Below, one piece after another: positions 1 through 7,716 of a stretch of DNA of 64,000 nt; the stretch's first letter is position 1, and every line of letters begins with the position of its first letter. The position numbers and the translations under genes are program-made. This DNA comes from Fredinandcohnia humi. Its GTDB lineage: Bacteria; Bacillota; Bacilli; Bacillales; Bacillaceae_L. The notes beneath the pieces are model-generated. The model did not search any database, was not told the origin of the DNA, and saw nothing but the letters and a program-made list of their open reading frames with translations. The DNA is taken from NCBI RefSeq assembly GCF_001439915.1, contig NZ_LMBW01000001.1, forward strand, positions 465,429 through 529,428, written 5' to 3'.

Positions 1-140
1 AGGACAACATGTGTAGCTTCATCTTCAAATTGATCAATTTCTTCTTCAAGGGGTACATTCTGTTCTTCGACGAAAACCACTTTTCTGATTGTGTAGGCAT
101 CGTCTTGTTCTTTGTTGTTTGTTACAATTCTTACTTCCAT
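1..140 (-). CDS. yjcF: GNAT-family N-acetyltransferase, N-terminal part (YjcF-like)
   Basis: Only the first 46 or so codons are in the window; the gene runs off the left edge. The ATG is at 140 and the product begins MEVRIVTNNKEQDDAYTIRK, followed by VVFVEEQNVPLEEEID, the typical opening of GNAT proteins of the YjcF/ElaA type. It starts 8 bp after the stop of the yjcG-like gene, so the two are probably co-transcribed, as in Bacillus subtilis. The substrate is unknown. The family call rests on the N-terminus and gene order only. Confidence 0.75.
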   Translation of the reverse strand, partial: MEVRIVTNNKEQDDAYTIRKVVFVEEQNVPLEEEIDQFEDEATHVV

Positions 141-147
141 AATGTGT

Positions 148-663
148 TTAATTTTCCTTTCCTAAACGAAATGTCTCATAAACGGTCCATGAACCGTTTT
201 CTAGCTGATACAGGAGATGGAAGCGGTCAATTTGCTCCTCGTGATCCATTTTTAACATACGTAATTGACCATACACATCTGAATGCTCATCACTGGATAG
301 CTTTTGCCCGATTGTAATATGGGGAACAAACGCATACTCAGGTTCTCCTGCAAAATAACCAGTGTGAAGTGCATTATGTAGTCTTTTTAATTCTTCATTA
401 GGATCTACTTTTAAGTAAATTACATTATTAACAGGTGAAAAGGAGCTAACCTTTAAGACCTTTAGTTGAAATGGTTCGACCTGTTTGGAAACCGCATCTA
501 ATTCCCTTGTTATATCCACAATCTCTTCATCGGATGCTTCAAATGCATTCTTAACCGTGATATGTGGTGTAATTAATGCATAATGTGGGTCATAGCGTTT
601 GCGATACGAATTAGCCGTGTCTTGAAGTTTTTTGGACGGGAAGATAACAATGCCATATTTCAT
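148..663 (-). CDS. yjcG: 2'-5' RNA ligase / 2H phosphoesterase family protein YjcG
   Basis: A 171-residue protein with the two HxTx signatures of the 2H phosphoesterase superfamily: HITV near residue 34 and HITI near residue 115. The length and the [15 protein letters not shown] start match the YjcG family. Superfamily members act on 2'-5' or cyclic phosphate bonds in RNA or nucleotides; the natural substrate of YjcG is not known. It sits between yjcF and yjcH in the conserved Bacillus order, all on the minus strand. A purine-rich GGAGGGC ribosome site precedes the ATG. Confidence 0.88.
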   Translation of the reverse strand: MKYGIVIFPSKKLQDTANSYRKRYDPHYALITPHITVKNAFEASDEEIVDITRELDAVSKQVEPFQLKVLKVSSFSPVNNVIYLKVDPNEELKRLHNALHTGYFAGEPEYAFVPHITIGQKLSSDEHSDVYGQLRMLKMDHEEQIDRFHLLYQLENGSWTVYETFRLGKEN

Positions 664-780
664 ATGTTTTGCCCTCCTAATGGTTTAATAAAATCAAAAC
701 GTGAAGCAAGTGATGTTGTTTTACGAAAATAATAATTTAATTATAACAAATATCTGAAAATGATAGAATACAATTACTGG

Positions 781-1503
781 TTATTTTAACATTTTTGACA
801 AGGCCCTTGGTAAATCAGGCTGCCAATACTTCCATGTATGGTTGCCATCGAATTCTTCATAAAAATAAGGAAAGCCCTTTTTTACAATGATGTCATTCAA
901 CTGACGGTTTGGTGTTAAAAAATCTTCAATATCACCGGTTGTCGTTTTCACTTCGGTTTCGCCTAATCCAATGACATGATACAAATCAAGGAGATGCGTA
1001 TCTTCAAAATTTTCAACCTTCTGAAGAACATGTTCATTCACAAGAGGTGATTGCATCAGCACCTTTCCAAAGGTATGAGGGTATTCTAGTGCTGTTAAAA
1101 GCGAAATAGTTGCAGCTAGTGAATCCCCAATTAGTGCGCGACCTTGACCCATTTGATAAGTAGGGAACTCCTGATCAAGAAATGGTACCAGTTCTTCCCC
1201 TAAAAAGCGCTTATATAAAGGATGCTGCTCACCATCGGGGTGATACTTCCTACGGCGGTCTGCAACGCTTTTATAAGGAACCCCAACAATAATCGTATTA
1301 CTGATTTCACCCGTTTCCAATAGCTTATCAGCAACCCGCGCAACCCTTCCAAGATTAAAATAATCACGTCCATCCTGAGCGATGAGAACATTGTATTTAG
1401 TAAGGGGGGAGAAGGCCGCTGGTAAATAAACAATCAGCTCAAGTTCTTCATTTAAAATCCTACTATGTATAGTCATTTCCCTAACTGTGCCTTTATTAAC
1501 CAT
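781..1503 (-). CDS. yjcH: Esterase family protein (YjcH-like, Fes/esterase D fold)
   Basis: Predicted alpha/beta-hydrolase. The protein shows YNVLIAQDGRDYF near the N-terminus, the nucleophile region GRALIGDSLAA (Ser in G-D-S), and a C-terminal GNHTWKYWQPDLP that supplies the catalytic His, as in enterochelin esterase-like hydrolases. I place the start at ATG 1503 (MVNKGTVREMT), with GGAGG at 1515-1519 upstream. An alternative TTG at 1521 would put that site inside the gene. It completes the yjcFGH cluster. The substrate is unknown. Confidence 0.83.
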   Translation of the reverse strand: MVNKGTVREMTIHSRILNEELELIVYLPAAFSPLTKYNVLIAQDGRDYFNLGRVARVADKLLETGEISNTIIVGVPYKSVADRRRKYHPDGEQHPLYKRFLGEELVPFLDQEFPTYQMGQGRALIGDSLAATISLLTALEYPHTFGKVLMQSPLVNEHVLQKVENFEDTHLLDLYHVIGLGETEVKTTTGDIEDFLTPNRQLNDIIVKKGFPYFYEEFDGNHTWKYWQPDLPRALSKMLK

Positions 1504-1631
1504 CGTCTTAAAATCCTCCAAATAAACAATTTACACCTTTATTATACCGTTTAAAAAAGGAAAACCAACAAGAAAATCCCTGTCACTAAACCCGAAGAAG
1601 GGCATTGTTCCGTGAAATTACAAGATTTCGA

Positions 1632-1660
1632 TTGACAAACCTTTAAAACGGATGTATATT
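1632..1660 (+). promoter_or_regulatory. Sigma-A promoter of the original tRNA-Val locus
   Basis: TTGACA at 1632-1637, a 17-bp spacer, then TATATT at 1655-1660. It lies about 20 bp before the tRNA-Val 5' half, so it is the ancestral tRNA promoter. It now drives the truncated tRNA fragment and the tRNA-like gene at 1742. Confidence 0.75.
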
Positions 1661-1679
1661 ATAAATTGTTCATACATAG

Positions 1680-1720
1680 TGATTCCGTAGCTCAGCTGGG
1701 AGAGCGCTACCTTGACAGGG
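1680..1720 (+). repeat. attL: truncated 5' half of tRNA-Val(GAC)
   Basis: Exact 41-bp match to 19107-19147. It covers the acceptor 5' strand, D arm and anticodon loop (CTTGACAGGG), then diverges at 1721. It can no longer fold as a tRNA. The likely crossover lies at or near the anticodon stem-loop. Confidence 0.9.
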
Positions 1721-1741
1721 GAATTATTAAAACTTAAATAT

Positions 1742-1813
1742 GGGACATTAGCTCAGCGGGAGAGCACTTGGTCGACAACCAAGGGGTCACTGGTTCAATC
1801 CCAGTATGTCCCA
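1742..1813 (+). tRNA. tRNA-like gene, anticodon GAC (Val) with unusual C33
   Basis: A full cloverleaf can be drawn: acceptor GGGACAT/ATGTCCC with discriminator A, D stem GCTC/GAGC, anticodon stem CTTGG/CCAAG with loop TCGACAA, variable GGGTC, and T arm ACTGG-TTCAATC-CCAGT. No CCA is encoded. Reading positions 34-36 gives GAC (Val), but position 33 is C where U is almost universal in elongator tRNAs. It lies 21 bp inside attL and is followed by a strong terminator. It could be an element-borne tRNA, a decaying tRNA or a tRNA mimic. Confidence 0.72.
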
Positions 1814-1886
1814 TCCATATTTTGATTTAACAACTACATATACGAAGCTTGAAAAGTGCTGAAGTACTTCCATCAAGTTTTGACTG

Positions 1887-1936
1887 AAACACTCCGTTTT
1901 TTCTGTGAAAAATACAGAAAGAATGGGGTGTTTTTT
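1887..1936 (+). terminator. Nested-stem intrinsic terminator after the tRNA-like gene
   Basis: Outer arms AAACACTCC (1887-1895) and GGGGTGTTT (1925-1933) enclose an inner stem TTTCTGT/ACAGAAA and run into a T tract. The integrase reading frame begins at the end of this hairpin. Confidence 0.72.
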
Positions 1937-1937
1937 G

Positions 1938-3020
1938 TTGTCTTTAAATTATTTTGAAGATAAGGAAAAAGTTAAAAAACGACAGCCACACAAAAGAAAA
2001 GCAGAGAAAGCTATCAAAAGAGAAACGCTAAAATCTGTTTATGAAAGGTTTTTGGAATTTAAGGTAAAGCAAAATCTCAGAGCTGGAACTTTAAACAAGT
2101 TCATTGTCACCTATAAAAGCATTGAAAAGTATCATGGTACTTTTAGTATCGCTCCATTTTACTTGGCAGACATTACTACCGAGTTTATTAGCGACTATGT
2201 TTATTGGTTAAAGCATGATTGCGTAAAGTACGAAGATAACCCACATATGCCTGACAAAGCAAAAACACATGGGCTTTCAGACGCAACGATTGAAACACGC
2301 TTGAAAAACCTAAAAACATTTATGAGTTGGTGTGTTAAAGAAGGGCTGATTATAAAAAATCCTTTTGACAGATTTGAAGGTTTTAAGAAAGATGAGCAAA
2401 CAATCGACATACTTACAAGGGAAGAACTGAATTGTTTACTTAAAACAGCAAAAGATCATTCCAAAAAATCATTCAAACATTTTAGGGATTATGTTCTTCT
2501 TCATTTGTTGGTTGATTGCATGTTGAGGATAACGGAAGCTTTGTTGTTAGCTCCATCAGATATAGACCATGTGAATAAAACTATTATTATTCGTCCTAAC
2601 AATGCTAAATCACGAAAAGCTCGCATTGTACCGTTATCTAATAAGACATATCGTTTATTGGTTCAATTATTGGAAGAGAATGAAGCTTTTGAAGGTGAAG
2701 TGGACGACCTTATTTTTCTTTCACTCAGTGGTCGTATGTTAAGTAAAAATAATTGTCTAAGAGATTTGAGAAAACTTGCAGTTGAAGCTGGTATCAAAAA
2801 AAGGTTTTATCTCCATTTGATACGACATTCAGCAGCGACCCATTATTTAGAAAGCGGAGATATTGAAAGTTTGCGTAAAATCCTAGGCCATAGCGACCTC
2901 AGAACTGTCCTTATTTACGCTCATATGGCAGATAACACAGTGGTTGAAAAACATTCTGAACATGGCTTTTTCTCAAACAATCACATCACTAGCAGAAAAC
3001 GTGATAATAAGCGCAAATAG
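1938..3020 (+). CDS. int: Tyrosine recombinase / phage integrase
   Basis: A protein of about 360 residues with a core-binding SAM-like N-terminal domain (roughly residues 30-130) and a catalytic domain. The catalytic residues are visible: Arg in MLRITEAL, Lys in NNAKSRKARIVPLS, HxxR in LHLIRHSAATH, His in ILGHSDLRT and Tyr in VLIYAHMADN. It sits directly inside attL, as expected for the enzyme that integrated the element into tRNA-Val. The start is uncertain. TTG 1938 has GGGGTG at 1925-1930; the ATG at 1923 lies inside the terminator hairpin and has a poor ribosome site. No separate promoter is obvious. Confidence 0.93.
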   Translation: MSLNYFEDKEKVKKRQPHKRKAEKAIKRETLKSVYERFLEFKVKQNLRAGTLNKFIVTYKSIEKYHGTFSIAPFYLADITTEFISDYVYWLKHDCVKYEDNPHMPDKAKTHGLSDATIETRLKNLKTFMSWCVKEGLIIKNPFDRFEGFKKDEQTIDILTREELNCLLKTAKDHSKKSFKHFRDYVLLHLLVDCMLRITEALLLAPSDIDHVNKTIIIRPNNAKSRKARIVPLSNKTYRLLVQLLEENEAFEGEVDDLIFLSLSGRMLSKNNCLRDLRKLAVEAGIKKRFYLHLIRHSAATHYLESGDIESLRKILGHSDLRTVLIYAHMADNTVVEKHSEHGFFSNNHITSRKRDNKRK

Positions 3021-3074
3021 GCAGTTTAGAAATCGTTTTAGCCATGTTAGTATAGAAAAGTTTACAAAATAAAA

Positions 3075-3115
3075 GAAATGCCTTCCCACAGTTTGGCGAC
3101 CAGAGAAGGCATTTC
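3075..3115 (+). other. Perfect 11-bp inverted repeat in leader
   Basis: GAAATGCCTTC (3075-3085) and GAAGGCATTTC (3105-3115) form a perfect hairpin between int and the next gene. There is no clear T tract after it, so it may be a leader structure or a binding site rather than a terminator. Confidence 0.6.
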
Positions 3116-3179
3116 AACAAATAAAACTTGTTTACATTGTAGCACGTTTGCTTTATGTAAGCCAAAAGGAGATTTCAAA

Positions 3180-4046
3180 TTGAGCAATATTATTAAACGC
3201 AGAAAAACTTCCGACTACGCACAAATACATAACGGAGCTTTACAAGAACTTGACGATATTCGGAGCATCGGACTCATTTCTCATTTAATGTCACTTCCAG
3301 ACACATGGATTATTAGCAAGATGCAATTGTATAAAAAGTTTGGTCGAGGTCCGATAACTAACGCAATCAAGGAACTTGAAGCGAAAAAATACTGGGTCAC
3401 TATCCAATATCGAGAAGGAAAAAAGACTTTGTATTATTACAACGTCAGTGACGTAGCTTTTGACGACAGTGAAGTTTTAAACATGATTGAAGAGGTAAAT
3501 CAAGGTGGACGTAGAATAACATTTATATCGGAAAGCTTTGCACATTTAGTTTCCATTGTTGAAAATCAGCAACTCAAAACTGAAAGCGCTACTTTTGAAG
3601 ATTCTTCAATTGTCGATTTTGAACAATTGACGGTCAACAATTCATTTTCAACAGTTGAAAATCGACACCTAATAAATAAAGAAGTAAAAACAAATAAAGA
3701 AAAACAAAATAAGGATAAACAAACATTGTTAATTAACAAGGAATTTCTAAATCCAATTAAATTTAAAATTTCTTTGTTGGATGCGTGTAATTCGTATTAT
3801 TCAAATTTTGCACCAAGTAGATGGTCAAAAAAAACATGGCTAACATTGATTGAAAAGTTCGTAAATGAAAAAATGCAAGATGAAGCATACATATCTGTAC
3901 CAGCAGACAAAATACAATCTTATGCTTATCAATCATTAAAAAATATGGCATACAGTCATGATTTTAAAAATGACAAGATCGAGCGCAAAATTCCTTTTTA
4001 TGATTGGTTAAACGCTGATACTGAAGATGATGAATTGCCTTATTAA
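3180..4046 (+). CDS. Winged-helix DNA-binding protein, replication-initiator-like
   Basis: A protein of 288 residues from TTG 3180, chosen because AGGAG (3167-3171) lies 8 nt upstream; an in-frame ATG at 3078 falls inside the hairpin before it. The N-terminal 90 residues (IHNGALQELDDIRSIGLISHLM, then LYKKFGRGPITNAIKELEA) look like a winged helix-turn-helix of the kind found in plasmid and phage replication proteins. The middle is Asn/Lys-rich and low in complexity. The C-terminus (SRWSKKTWLTLIEKFVNE) resembles the DnaD-like tails of replication proteins. A role in replication of the excised element is plausible. The exact family is not recognised. Confidence 0.65.
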   Translation: MSNIIKRRKTSDYAQIHNGALQELDDIRSIGLISHLMSLPDTWIISKMQLYKKFGRGPITNAIKELEAKKYWVTIQYREGKKTLYYYNVSDVAFDDSEVLNMIEEVNQGGRRITFISESFAHLVSIVENQQLKTESATFEDSSIVDFEQLTVNNSFSTVENRHLINKEVKTNKEKQNKDKQTLLINKEFLNPIKFKISLLDACNSYYSNFAPSRWSKKTWLTLIEKFVNEKMQDEAYISVPADKIQSYAYQSLKNMAYSHDFKNDKIERKIPFYDWLNADTEDDELPY

Positions 4047-4070
4047 TTGAATATCTATTTTCAACCACTA

Positions 4071-4100
4071 AACGCCCAGCTTTGCATTTAGTTGGGTGTT
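4071..4100 (+). terminator. Intrinsic terminator
   Basis: AACGCCCAGCT and AGTTGGGTGTT form an 11-bp stem with an 8-nt loop directly after the winged-helix gene. Confidence 0.65.
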
Positions 4101-4182
4101 CTATACGAAAACTATTACAATATTAGATTCAATCAAAGCTGACACATTCAGTGAGTTTTGGTGACAAAATGGGGATTATACG

Positions 4183-4719
4183 ATGAGTAAGAAATTTACA
4201 AACATTGCTTTTGTGGTTATTATTCTATTAATGGCTGGGTTTATCGGTTATACGGCTTACACAGTCTTTTTTCAGACAGACACTGGACAAGTTAATTTAG
4301 AACGGGATAAAGCGGAACAACGTAAAAATGTATTAGAAGAAACTGAGCAAGAAAAAGGTATCGATACCAACGAGACCTTTGAAGAGGAATTTGAGCTGAG
4401 TATGTCTGAAACAGAAATACAAAATGCAATTCATGCCATGAGTCACCAAAAAGTTCATGCTGATGATAAATGGAGTCATATGCAAATAACCCCTGAAAGA
4501 ATTACTAGATTAATTGAAGTCGTGGAAATGAATGAAGATAAATATAAACATGGCGATACATACCTTGAGATTTTACATAAATGGTCTGAAGGAGATTTCA
4601 GCAATTCAGTGTATGCTCACAATTTTGTATGGAGCAAACTCGGTGGAACAATCGGTCGAGCTAAAAGGTTGCTAAAACCAGAAGAGGAAGCCGAATACAT
4701 AGATCGACATTTTGAATAA
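4183..4719 (+). CDS. Membrane-anchored DUF6241-type protein
   Basis: 178 residues. Residues 7-30 form one hydrophobic membrane segment (IAFVVIILLMAGFIGYTAYTVF), followed by an acidic linker and a C-terminal domain with ETEIQNAIHAMSHQKVHADD, ITPERITRLIEVV and FSNSVYAHNFVWSKLGGTIG. I recognise this from Bacillus mobile elements as the DUF6241 type; the function is unknown. The N-in/C-out topology is inferred. It has its own terminator and so is probably a single-gene unit. Confidence 0.7.
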   Translation: MSKKFTNIAFVVIILLMAGFIGYTAYTVFFQTDTGQVNLERDKAEQRKNVLEETEQEKGIDTNETFEEEFELSMSETEIQNAIHAMSHQKVHADDKWSHMQITPERITRLIEVVEMNEDKYKHGDTYLEILHKWSEGDFSNSVYAHNFVWSKLGGTIGRAKRLLKPEEEAEYIDRHFE

Positions 4720-4729
4720 CACATCACTA

Positions 4730-4755
4730 AACGTCAGCTTTTGTGAGCTGGCGTT
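4730..4755 (+). terminator. Intrinsic terminator
   Basis: AACGTCAGCT and AGCTGGCGTT form a 10-bp stem with a short loop, followed by an AT-rich run after the DUF6241-type gene. Confidence 0.62.
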
Positions 4756-4840
4756 ATTTATTTTATTTCATGACATTTACTATTACTTCGCAGGAAACTG
4801 ACCATATTTGTCGAATAGGTAAATAGTAGGAGGTGGAAAA

Positions 4841-5248
4841 ATGTCAAAACAGAATAATAATGATTACGAAATAATTGATACTGAAGGCGGTAAGTTGGCG
4901 AAGGTTGATAAAAAAACTTATACGCTTATTGGTACTATTGTAGATAAAATTGGGGAGTTTCCTGATTTTGCAAAGGAAATATTAAAATCATCTGATAAAT
5001 CAGAAGAAAATTACAAAGAGTTTGCGAAGCAAGATAAAGATATAATTGAAACGATTATTAAACATAAACTTGAATCTGGTAATTACACAGATGAGGAGTT
5101 AAAAGATTGGTATGATAAAGGTCAGAAAGTTACTGAAAATCAAGGATTTATCCTAGATAAAATGAGCAAACATAAAAAGGAACTGCTGGTAGTTGTTGGA
5201 GGTAGCTTGCTTTTTACTTTAAATAAGATGTTAGAACATAAAAAATAA
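4841..5248 (+). CDS. Unrecognised small protein with C-terminal hydrophobic segment
   Basis: 135 residues starting at ATG 4841 with AGGAGGTGG just upstream. The protein is highly charged and mostly helical, and ends with a short hydrophobic stretch (ELLVVVGGSLLFTLNKML) that could be a tail anchor. I do not recognise a family. It lies between its own terminator and that of the previous gene, typical of independent cargo genes in mobile elements. Confidence 0.7.
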   Translation: MSKQNNNDYEIIDTEGGKLAKVDKKTYTLIGTIVDKIGEFPDFAKEILKSSDKSEENYKEFAKQDKDIIETIIKHKLESGNYTDEELKDWYDKGQKVTENQGFILDKMSKHKKELLVVVGGSLLFTLNKMLEHKK

Positions 5249-5256
5249 ATCAGGAG

Positions 5257-5278
5257 CGTTCCTTCGGGAGCGTTTTTT
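5257..5278 (+). terminator. Intrinsic terminator with TTCG tetraloop
   Basis: CGTTCC-TTCG-GGAGCG followed by TTTTTT, right after the 135-residue gene. Confidence 0.75.
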
Positions 5279-5347
5279 GTGTGATAGAAAGGGATTTGTC
5301 ATATTATGGCGAATATACTCATTGAACATTGAAAGGTGGTGATTGGT

Positions 5348-5533
5348 TTGAAAATTTATAAAGCTGTAAAAGTAAGAGATTTACACGATGTAAACCCAAT
5401 TAATATGTTTGAAGCTTTATTAAACGAAGAAGCACAAAATGGCTGGGAATTACATAGCTTAGTGCCTCAGATCAGTGAAGGTTCAGTACATAACAACGTT
5501 GCTATTTTTTCTAAAGAAGTTGAAGAAGAATAG
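5348..5533 (+). CDS. DUF4177-like small protein
   Basis: 61 residues from TTG 5348, placed by AAAGGTGG 9 nt upstream. The pattern MKIYKAVKV, FEALLNEEAQNGWELHSLVP and VAIFSK is that of DUF4177 proteins, which are common in phages and mobile elements and have unknown function. It is followed 12 bp later by the next small gene, so the two form an operon. Confidence 0.68.
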   Translation: MKIYKAVKVRDLHDVNPINMFEALLNEEAQNGWELHSLVPQISEGSVHNNVAIFSKEVEEE

Positions 5534-5545
5534 GAGTGACAGTTT

Positions 5546-5710
5546 ATGCAAATGAAAGAAGCATTGGAATTGAGAAAAAAATGGGGCGACAAACCTTGTG
5601 ACCATCCACAACTTGTAAAGGAATATCATTTGGGAACACAAACCGGCGATAGAGTTTGCACCCAATGTGGTTTATCAGCAAGCCCTGAATATTTTAAAAA
5701 GGAAAAATAA
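5546..5710 (+). CDS. 54-residue Cys/His zinc-binding-type small protein
   Basis: ATG 5546 with TAGGAG upstream. The product contains CDHPQLVKEYHLG followed by VCTQCGLS, giving a C-x-H and C-x2-C arrangement that suggests a single zinc-binding knuckle. It is co-oriented with the DUF4177-like gene 12 bp upstream and is closed by a strong terminator. No family is recognised. Confidence 0.62.
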   Translation: MQMKEALELRKKWGDKPCDHPQLVKEYHLGTQTGDRVCTQCGLSASPEYFKKEK

Positions 5711-5737
5711 AGAGCCGACTATTTACGGCTCTTTTTC
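5711..5737 (+). terminator. Intrinsic terminator
   Basis: AGAGCCG and CGGCTCT arms, then TTTTTCT, immediately after the stop codon of the 54-residue gene. Confidence 0.8.
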
Positions 5738-5753
5738 TAGTAAATTTTTTATT

Positions 5754-6224
5754 TTATATACTTTGATTTAAAATTGCTTCGTCCTCACAATATTCTTCAT
5801 CATGAATACCAAACATACGAAGCTCAATTTCATTTAAAAGTATAGAAAGCGATGGAAAAGGATATTCTTCATCATTCAAATAAACTTCATCTTCTTTAAA
5901 ATATATCGTATTTGACCTTAACTCATTTTCATAAGTGCTTTCAATTAAAACATTCAAGTATTTGTCGCATCTAATCGAATGTTCAGTGCCATAAACATCT
6001 GTTTTGGAATTAAAGAACGCAACCAATTCGATTAGTTCTAAGATTTGATTAATTTCTTTTTCTGTTGTTAAATATCCCGCCTCAATTTCTTCAATTAATC
6101 CCATTTTGTCAAGCCACATTTGTCGGTCATGTTTAAGCATTTCCCTTACGTAAGGTTTTTTTCTTTCAGCTTCTTGTTTCAAAAAAGTTAAAATTTGTTG
6201 TGCTTCATTTGTTAAAGTTTTCAT
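5754..6224 (-). CDS. Unrecognised 156-residue acidic protein
   Basis: Minus-strand gene with a TTGGAGGAAACACAAT ribosome site before its ATG. The sequence is acidic and helix-rich with no membrane segment or motif I recognise. It is the last gene of the leftward cluster (5754-7287) that includes the Xis-like protein, so it belongs to the element's early or regulatory module by position. Confidence 0.65.
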   Translation of the reverse strand: MKTLTNEAQQILTFLKQEAERKKPYVREMLKHDRQMWLDKMGLIEEIEAGYLTTEKEINQILELIELVAFFNSKTDVYGTEHSIRCDKYLNVLIESTYENELRSNTIYFKEDEVYLNDEEYPFPSLSILLNEIELRMFGIHDEEYCEDEAILNQSI

Positions 6225-6382
6225 ATTGTGTTTCCTCCAATTTTTTGTTTTTACAACGTCATTGTATTGTTGAGATGATATTTGTAAGGTAACAAATCAA
6301 AATTTATTGGAGAAAATAATTCCTTCATTATAATTGGTTTTTCAACCTTGGATTTTAAAGTGTCTGGAATTAGATCCTGACG

Positions 6383-6416
6383 AAAAAAACACCAGCTCGA
6401 TGAACTGGTGCTCTTT
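6383..6416 (-). terminator. Intrinsic terminator for the leftward small-gene cluster
   Basis: CACCAG and CTGGTG arms (6390-6410) with a run of A on the plus strand, which is a T tract on the minus strand. It lies just downstream of the 54-residue minus-strand gene. It argues against a coding role for the open frame spanning 6251-6445. Confidence 0.72.
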
Positions 6417-6451
6417 TTAATATTTTTGTATGTATTTGTTCTCAACTTGAT

Positions 6452-6616
6452 TTATTCCTTAATTTCTTCAATTGATGTAATCGTACAATTAGCGTTTTCA
6501 TTAGTTGCTAAGTAGTTTTTAGCATTTTCTTGTGCAACGCTTTGTTCCCCGCCTTTGACTACGATTTCGCCAGTTGTGTTATTATCTCTTTCATAAGTTA
6601 CTTTCCATTTTTTCAT
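6452..6616 (-). CDS. Unrecognised 54-residue protein
   Basis: Begins ATG 6616 with a near-perfect AGGAGGTGAT ribosome site. Product MKKWKVTYERDNNTTGEIVV continues with KGGEQSVAQENAKNYL and ends TSIEEIKE. The beta-strand/helix pattern resembles small phage-encoded proteins, but I recognise no family. It is followed by a terminator. Confidence 0.65.
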   Translation of the reverse strand: MKKWKVTYERDNNTTGEIVVKGGEQSVAQENAKNYLATNENANCTITSIEEIKE

Positions 6617-6680
6617 TATTATCACCTCCTATTAATATTGTACTCTCTCATTTACAAATTCCAAAGCTAGTAGAGCAATT

Positions 6681-6869
6681 TTATTCAATATATTTATATC
6701 CGTTTAATTCAGCGATATCTCGTTCTAGTTCGTCAGTCAATTCAAACATATAACATTGATACTTTGCGTTTTCTCGGTTTCGTGTAGAATACAAAAAGTT
6801 ATGATTTCTTTTCACAAGCTCCACAAACAGCGACTTCTTATATACAACATTCACTGGTTTATTTTCCAT
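6681..6869 (-). CDS. Unrecognised 62-residue protein (DUF5659-like)
   Basis: ATG 6869 with GGGAG 8 nt upstream. The C-terminal half (YQCYMFELTDELERDIAEL) has the look of small phage proteins of the DUF5659 kind, though the match is weak. It lies 26 bp downstream of the Xis-like gene and is presumably co-transcribed with it. Confidence 0.55.
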   Translation of the reverse strand: MENKPVNVVYKKSLFVELVKRNHNFLYSTRNRENAKYQCYMFELTDELERDIAELNGYKYIE

Positions 6870-6895
6870 CACTCATTCTCCCATGGTCTGTACTT

Positions 6896-7117
6896 TTATC
6901 TTAAAGCAATCAACTCTTCTTTCCGTTCCAGTAGGTCTTGTTTGAAATATCTAGATATGTATCCAGTCTTTTTAATTGGTGTAAGCTTCCCCTTTTTAAC
7001 CATTTGGTTTAATCTTGCCCTCGATACACCCAATATTTCCATTGCTTCAGGTGTAGTACATGACTCTTCGGCTATAAATTTTCTTAAATCTAGAGCTTGA
7101 ACAGCGTATATTTCCAT
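6896..7117 (-). CDS. Excisionase-like / MerR-type helix-turn-helix protein
   Basis: 73 residues. The segment TTPEAMEILGVSRARLNQMV followed by KKGKLTPIKKTGYISRYFKQDLLE is the winged-helix pattern of excisionase/MerR-type DNA-binding domains. GGAGG precedes the ATG. The start codon overlaps the stop of the upstream zinc-ribbon gene (TAATG), so the two are translationally coupled. It probably acts as the recombination directionality factor or a regulator at the 7288-7716 control region; that role is inferred. Confidence 0.75.
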   Translation of the reverse strand: MEIYAVQALDLRKFIAEESCTTPEAMEILGVSRARLNQMVKKGKLTPIKKTGYISRYFKQDLLERKEELIALR

Positions 7118-7287
7118 TAGTCATTACCTCCGTTATTAATCAGATCATATTTAGCTCCGCATCGAGGACATATTGCAAAAATCGAATACTCTGTTTTACC
7201 AGTAACAATAAAATCAACGTGGTCAAAACATTCCATACACCATTCATCAAAGATTCGTTCCTGTGGTTTCTTCTGTTCATTGTACAT
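7117..7287 (-). CDS. 56-residue zinc-ribbon protein
   Basis: ATG 7287 with GGGAG 8 nt upstream. Product contains CMEC and CPRC separated by 24 residues, a classic two-knuckle zinc ribbon. Its stop overlaps the start of the Xis-like gene by one base. It is the first gene of the leftward cluster. The function is unknown. Confidence 0.65.
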   Translation of the reverse strand: MYNEQKKPQERIFDEWCMECFDHVDFIVTGKTEYSIFAICPRCGAKYDLINNGGND

Positions 7288-7716
7288 TTAACCAACTCCC
7301 AGTATTTGGTAATCTATTACTTTACTATCATAGCAGCACTAACTGATTTCTCAACTATAAATAAAGCTACTAACACAAAACGGATAAGGAAGCTATGCTT
7401 CCGCATGTTGAGCGAGGGCGCGAGCGAGACCCACCGGAGGTTGTATGAATAATAGCTTTACTTTTTTTACGTATACTTCGCCAAGCTCAGTATACGTTGC
7501 CCTAGAAACCTTCGGTTTCAGATGGCTCTGCCTTGTTTTTTATTGGCACACTTATATATATCTTTCTATAAAGGAAATGTTAGCAAACGTTGATACTGCA
7601 AGCTCTATATTCGTTACTGGCACAAAAGTTATGCGAGTTTATTAATTTGTAGTCATTACCTTACGTTTGGATCCTTTTCAATATAATAAATGATATAAAC
7701 AGAAGTGAGGTAAAAG
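7288..7716. other. Divergent control region with a cluster of hairpins
   Basis: No convincing gene lies here. Between 7363 and 7519 there are stacked inverted repeats: AAAGCTA/TAGCTTT (7363-7369, 7453-7459) enclosing GGAAGC/GCTTCC (7388-7402) and the GC-rich tract GAGCGAGGGCGCGAGCGAG; then ACGTATAC/GTATACGT (7469-7497); then GAAACC-TTC-GGTTTC (7505-7519). The region separates leftward and rightward genes. It could hold promoters, a replication origin or a small RNA. TATAAT at 7682-7687 is a candidate -10 for the helicase gene. Confidence 0.55.

Noticed and set aside
6251-6445. 64-codon minus-strand frame
   Set aside because: It covers the terminator at 6383-6416, lacks a ribosome site and has improbable composition.
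7219-7645. Two open frames of 66-77 codons in the hairpin-rich region
   Set aside because: No suitable ribosome site for the first, and neither reads like protein; they cross the inverted repeats.
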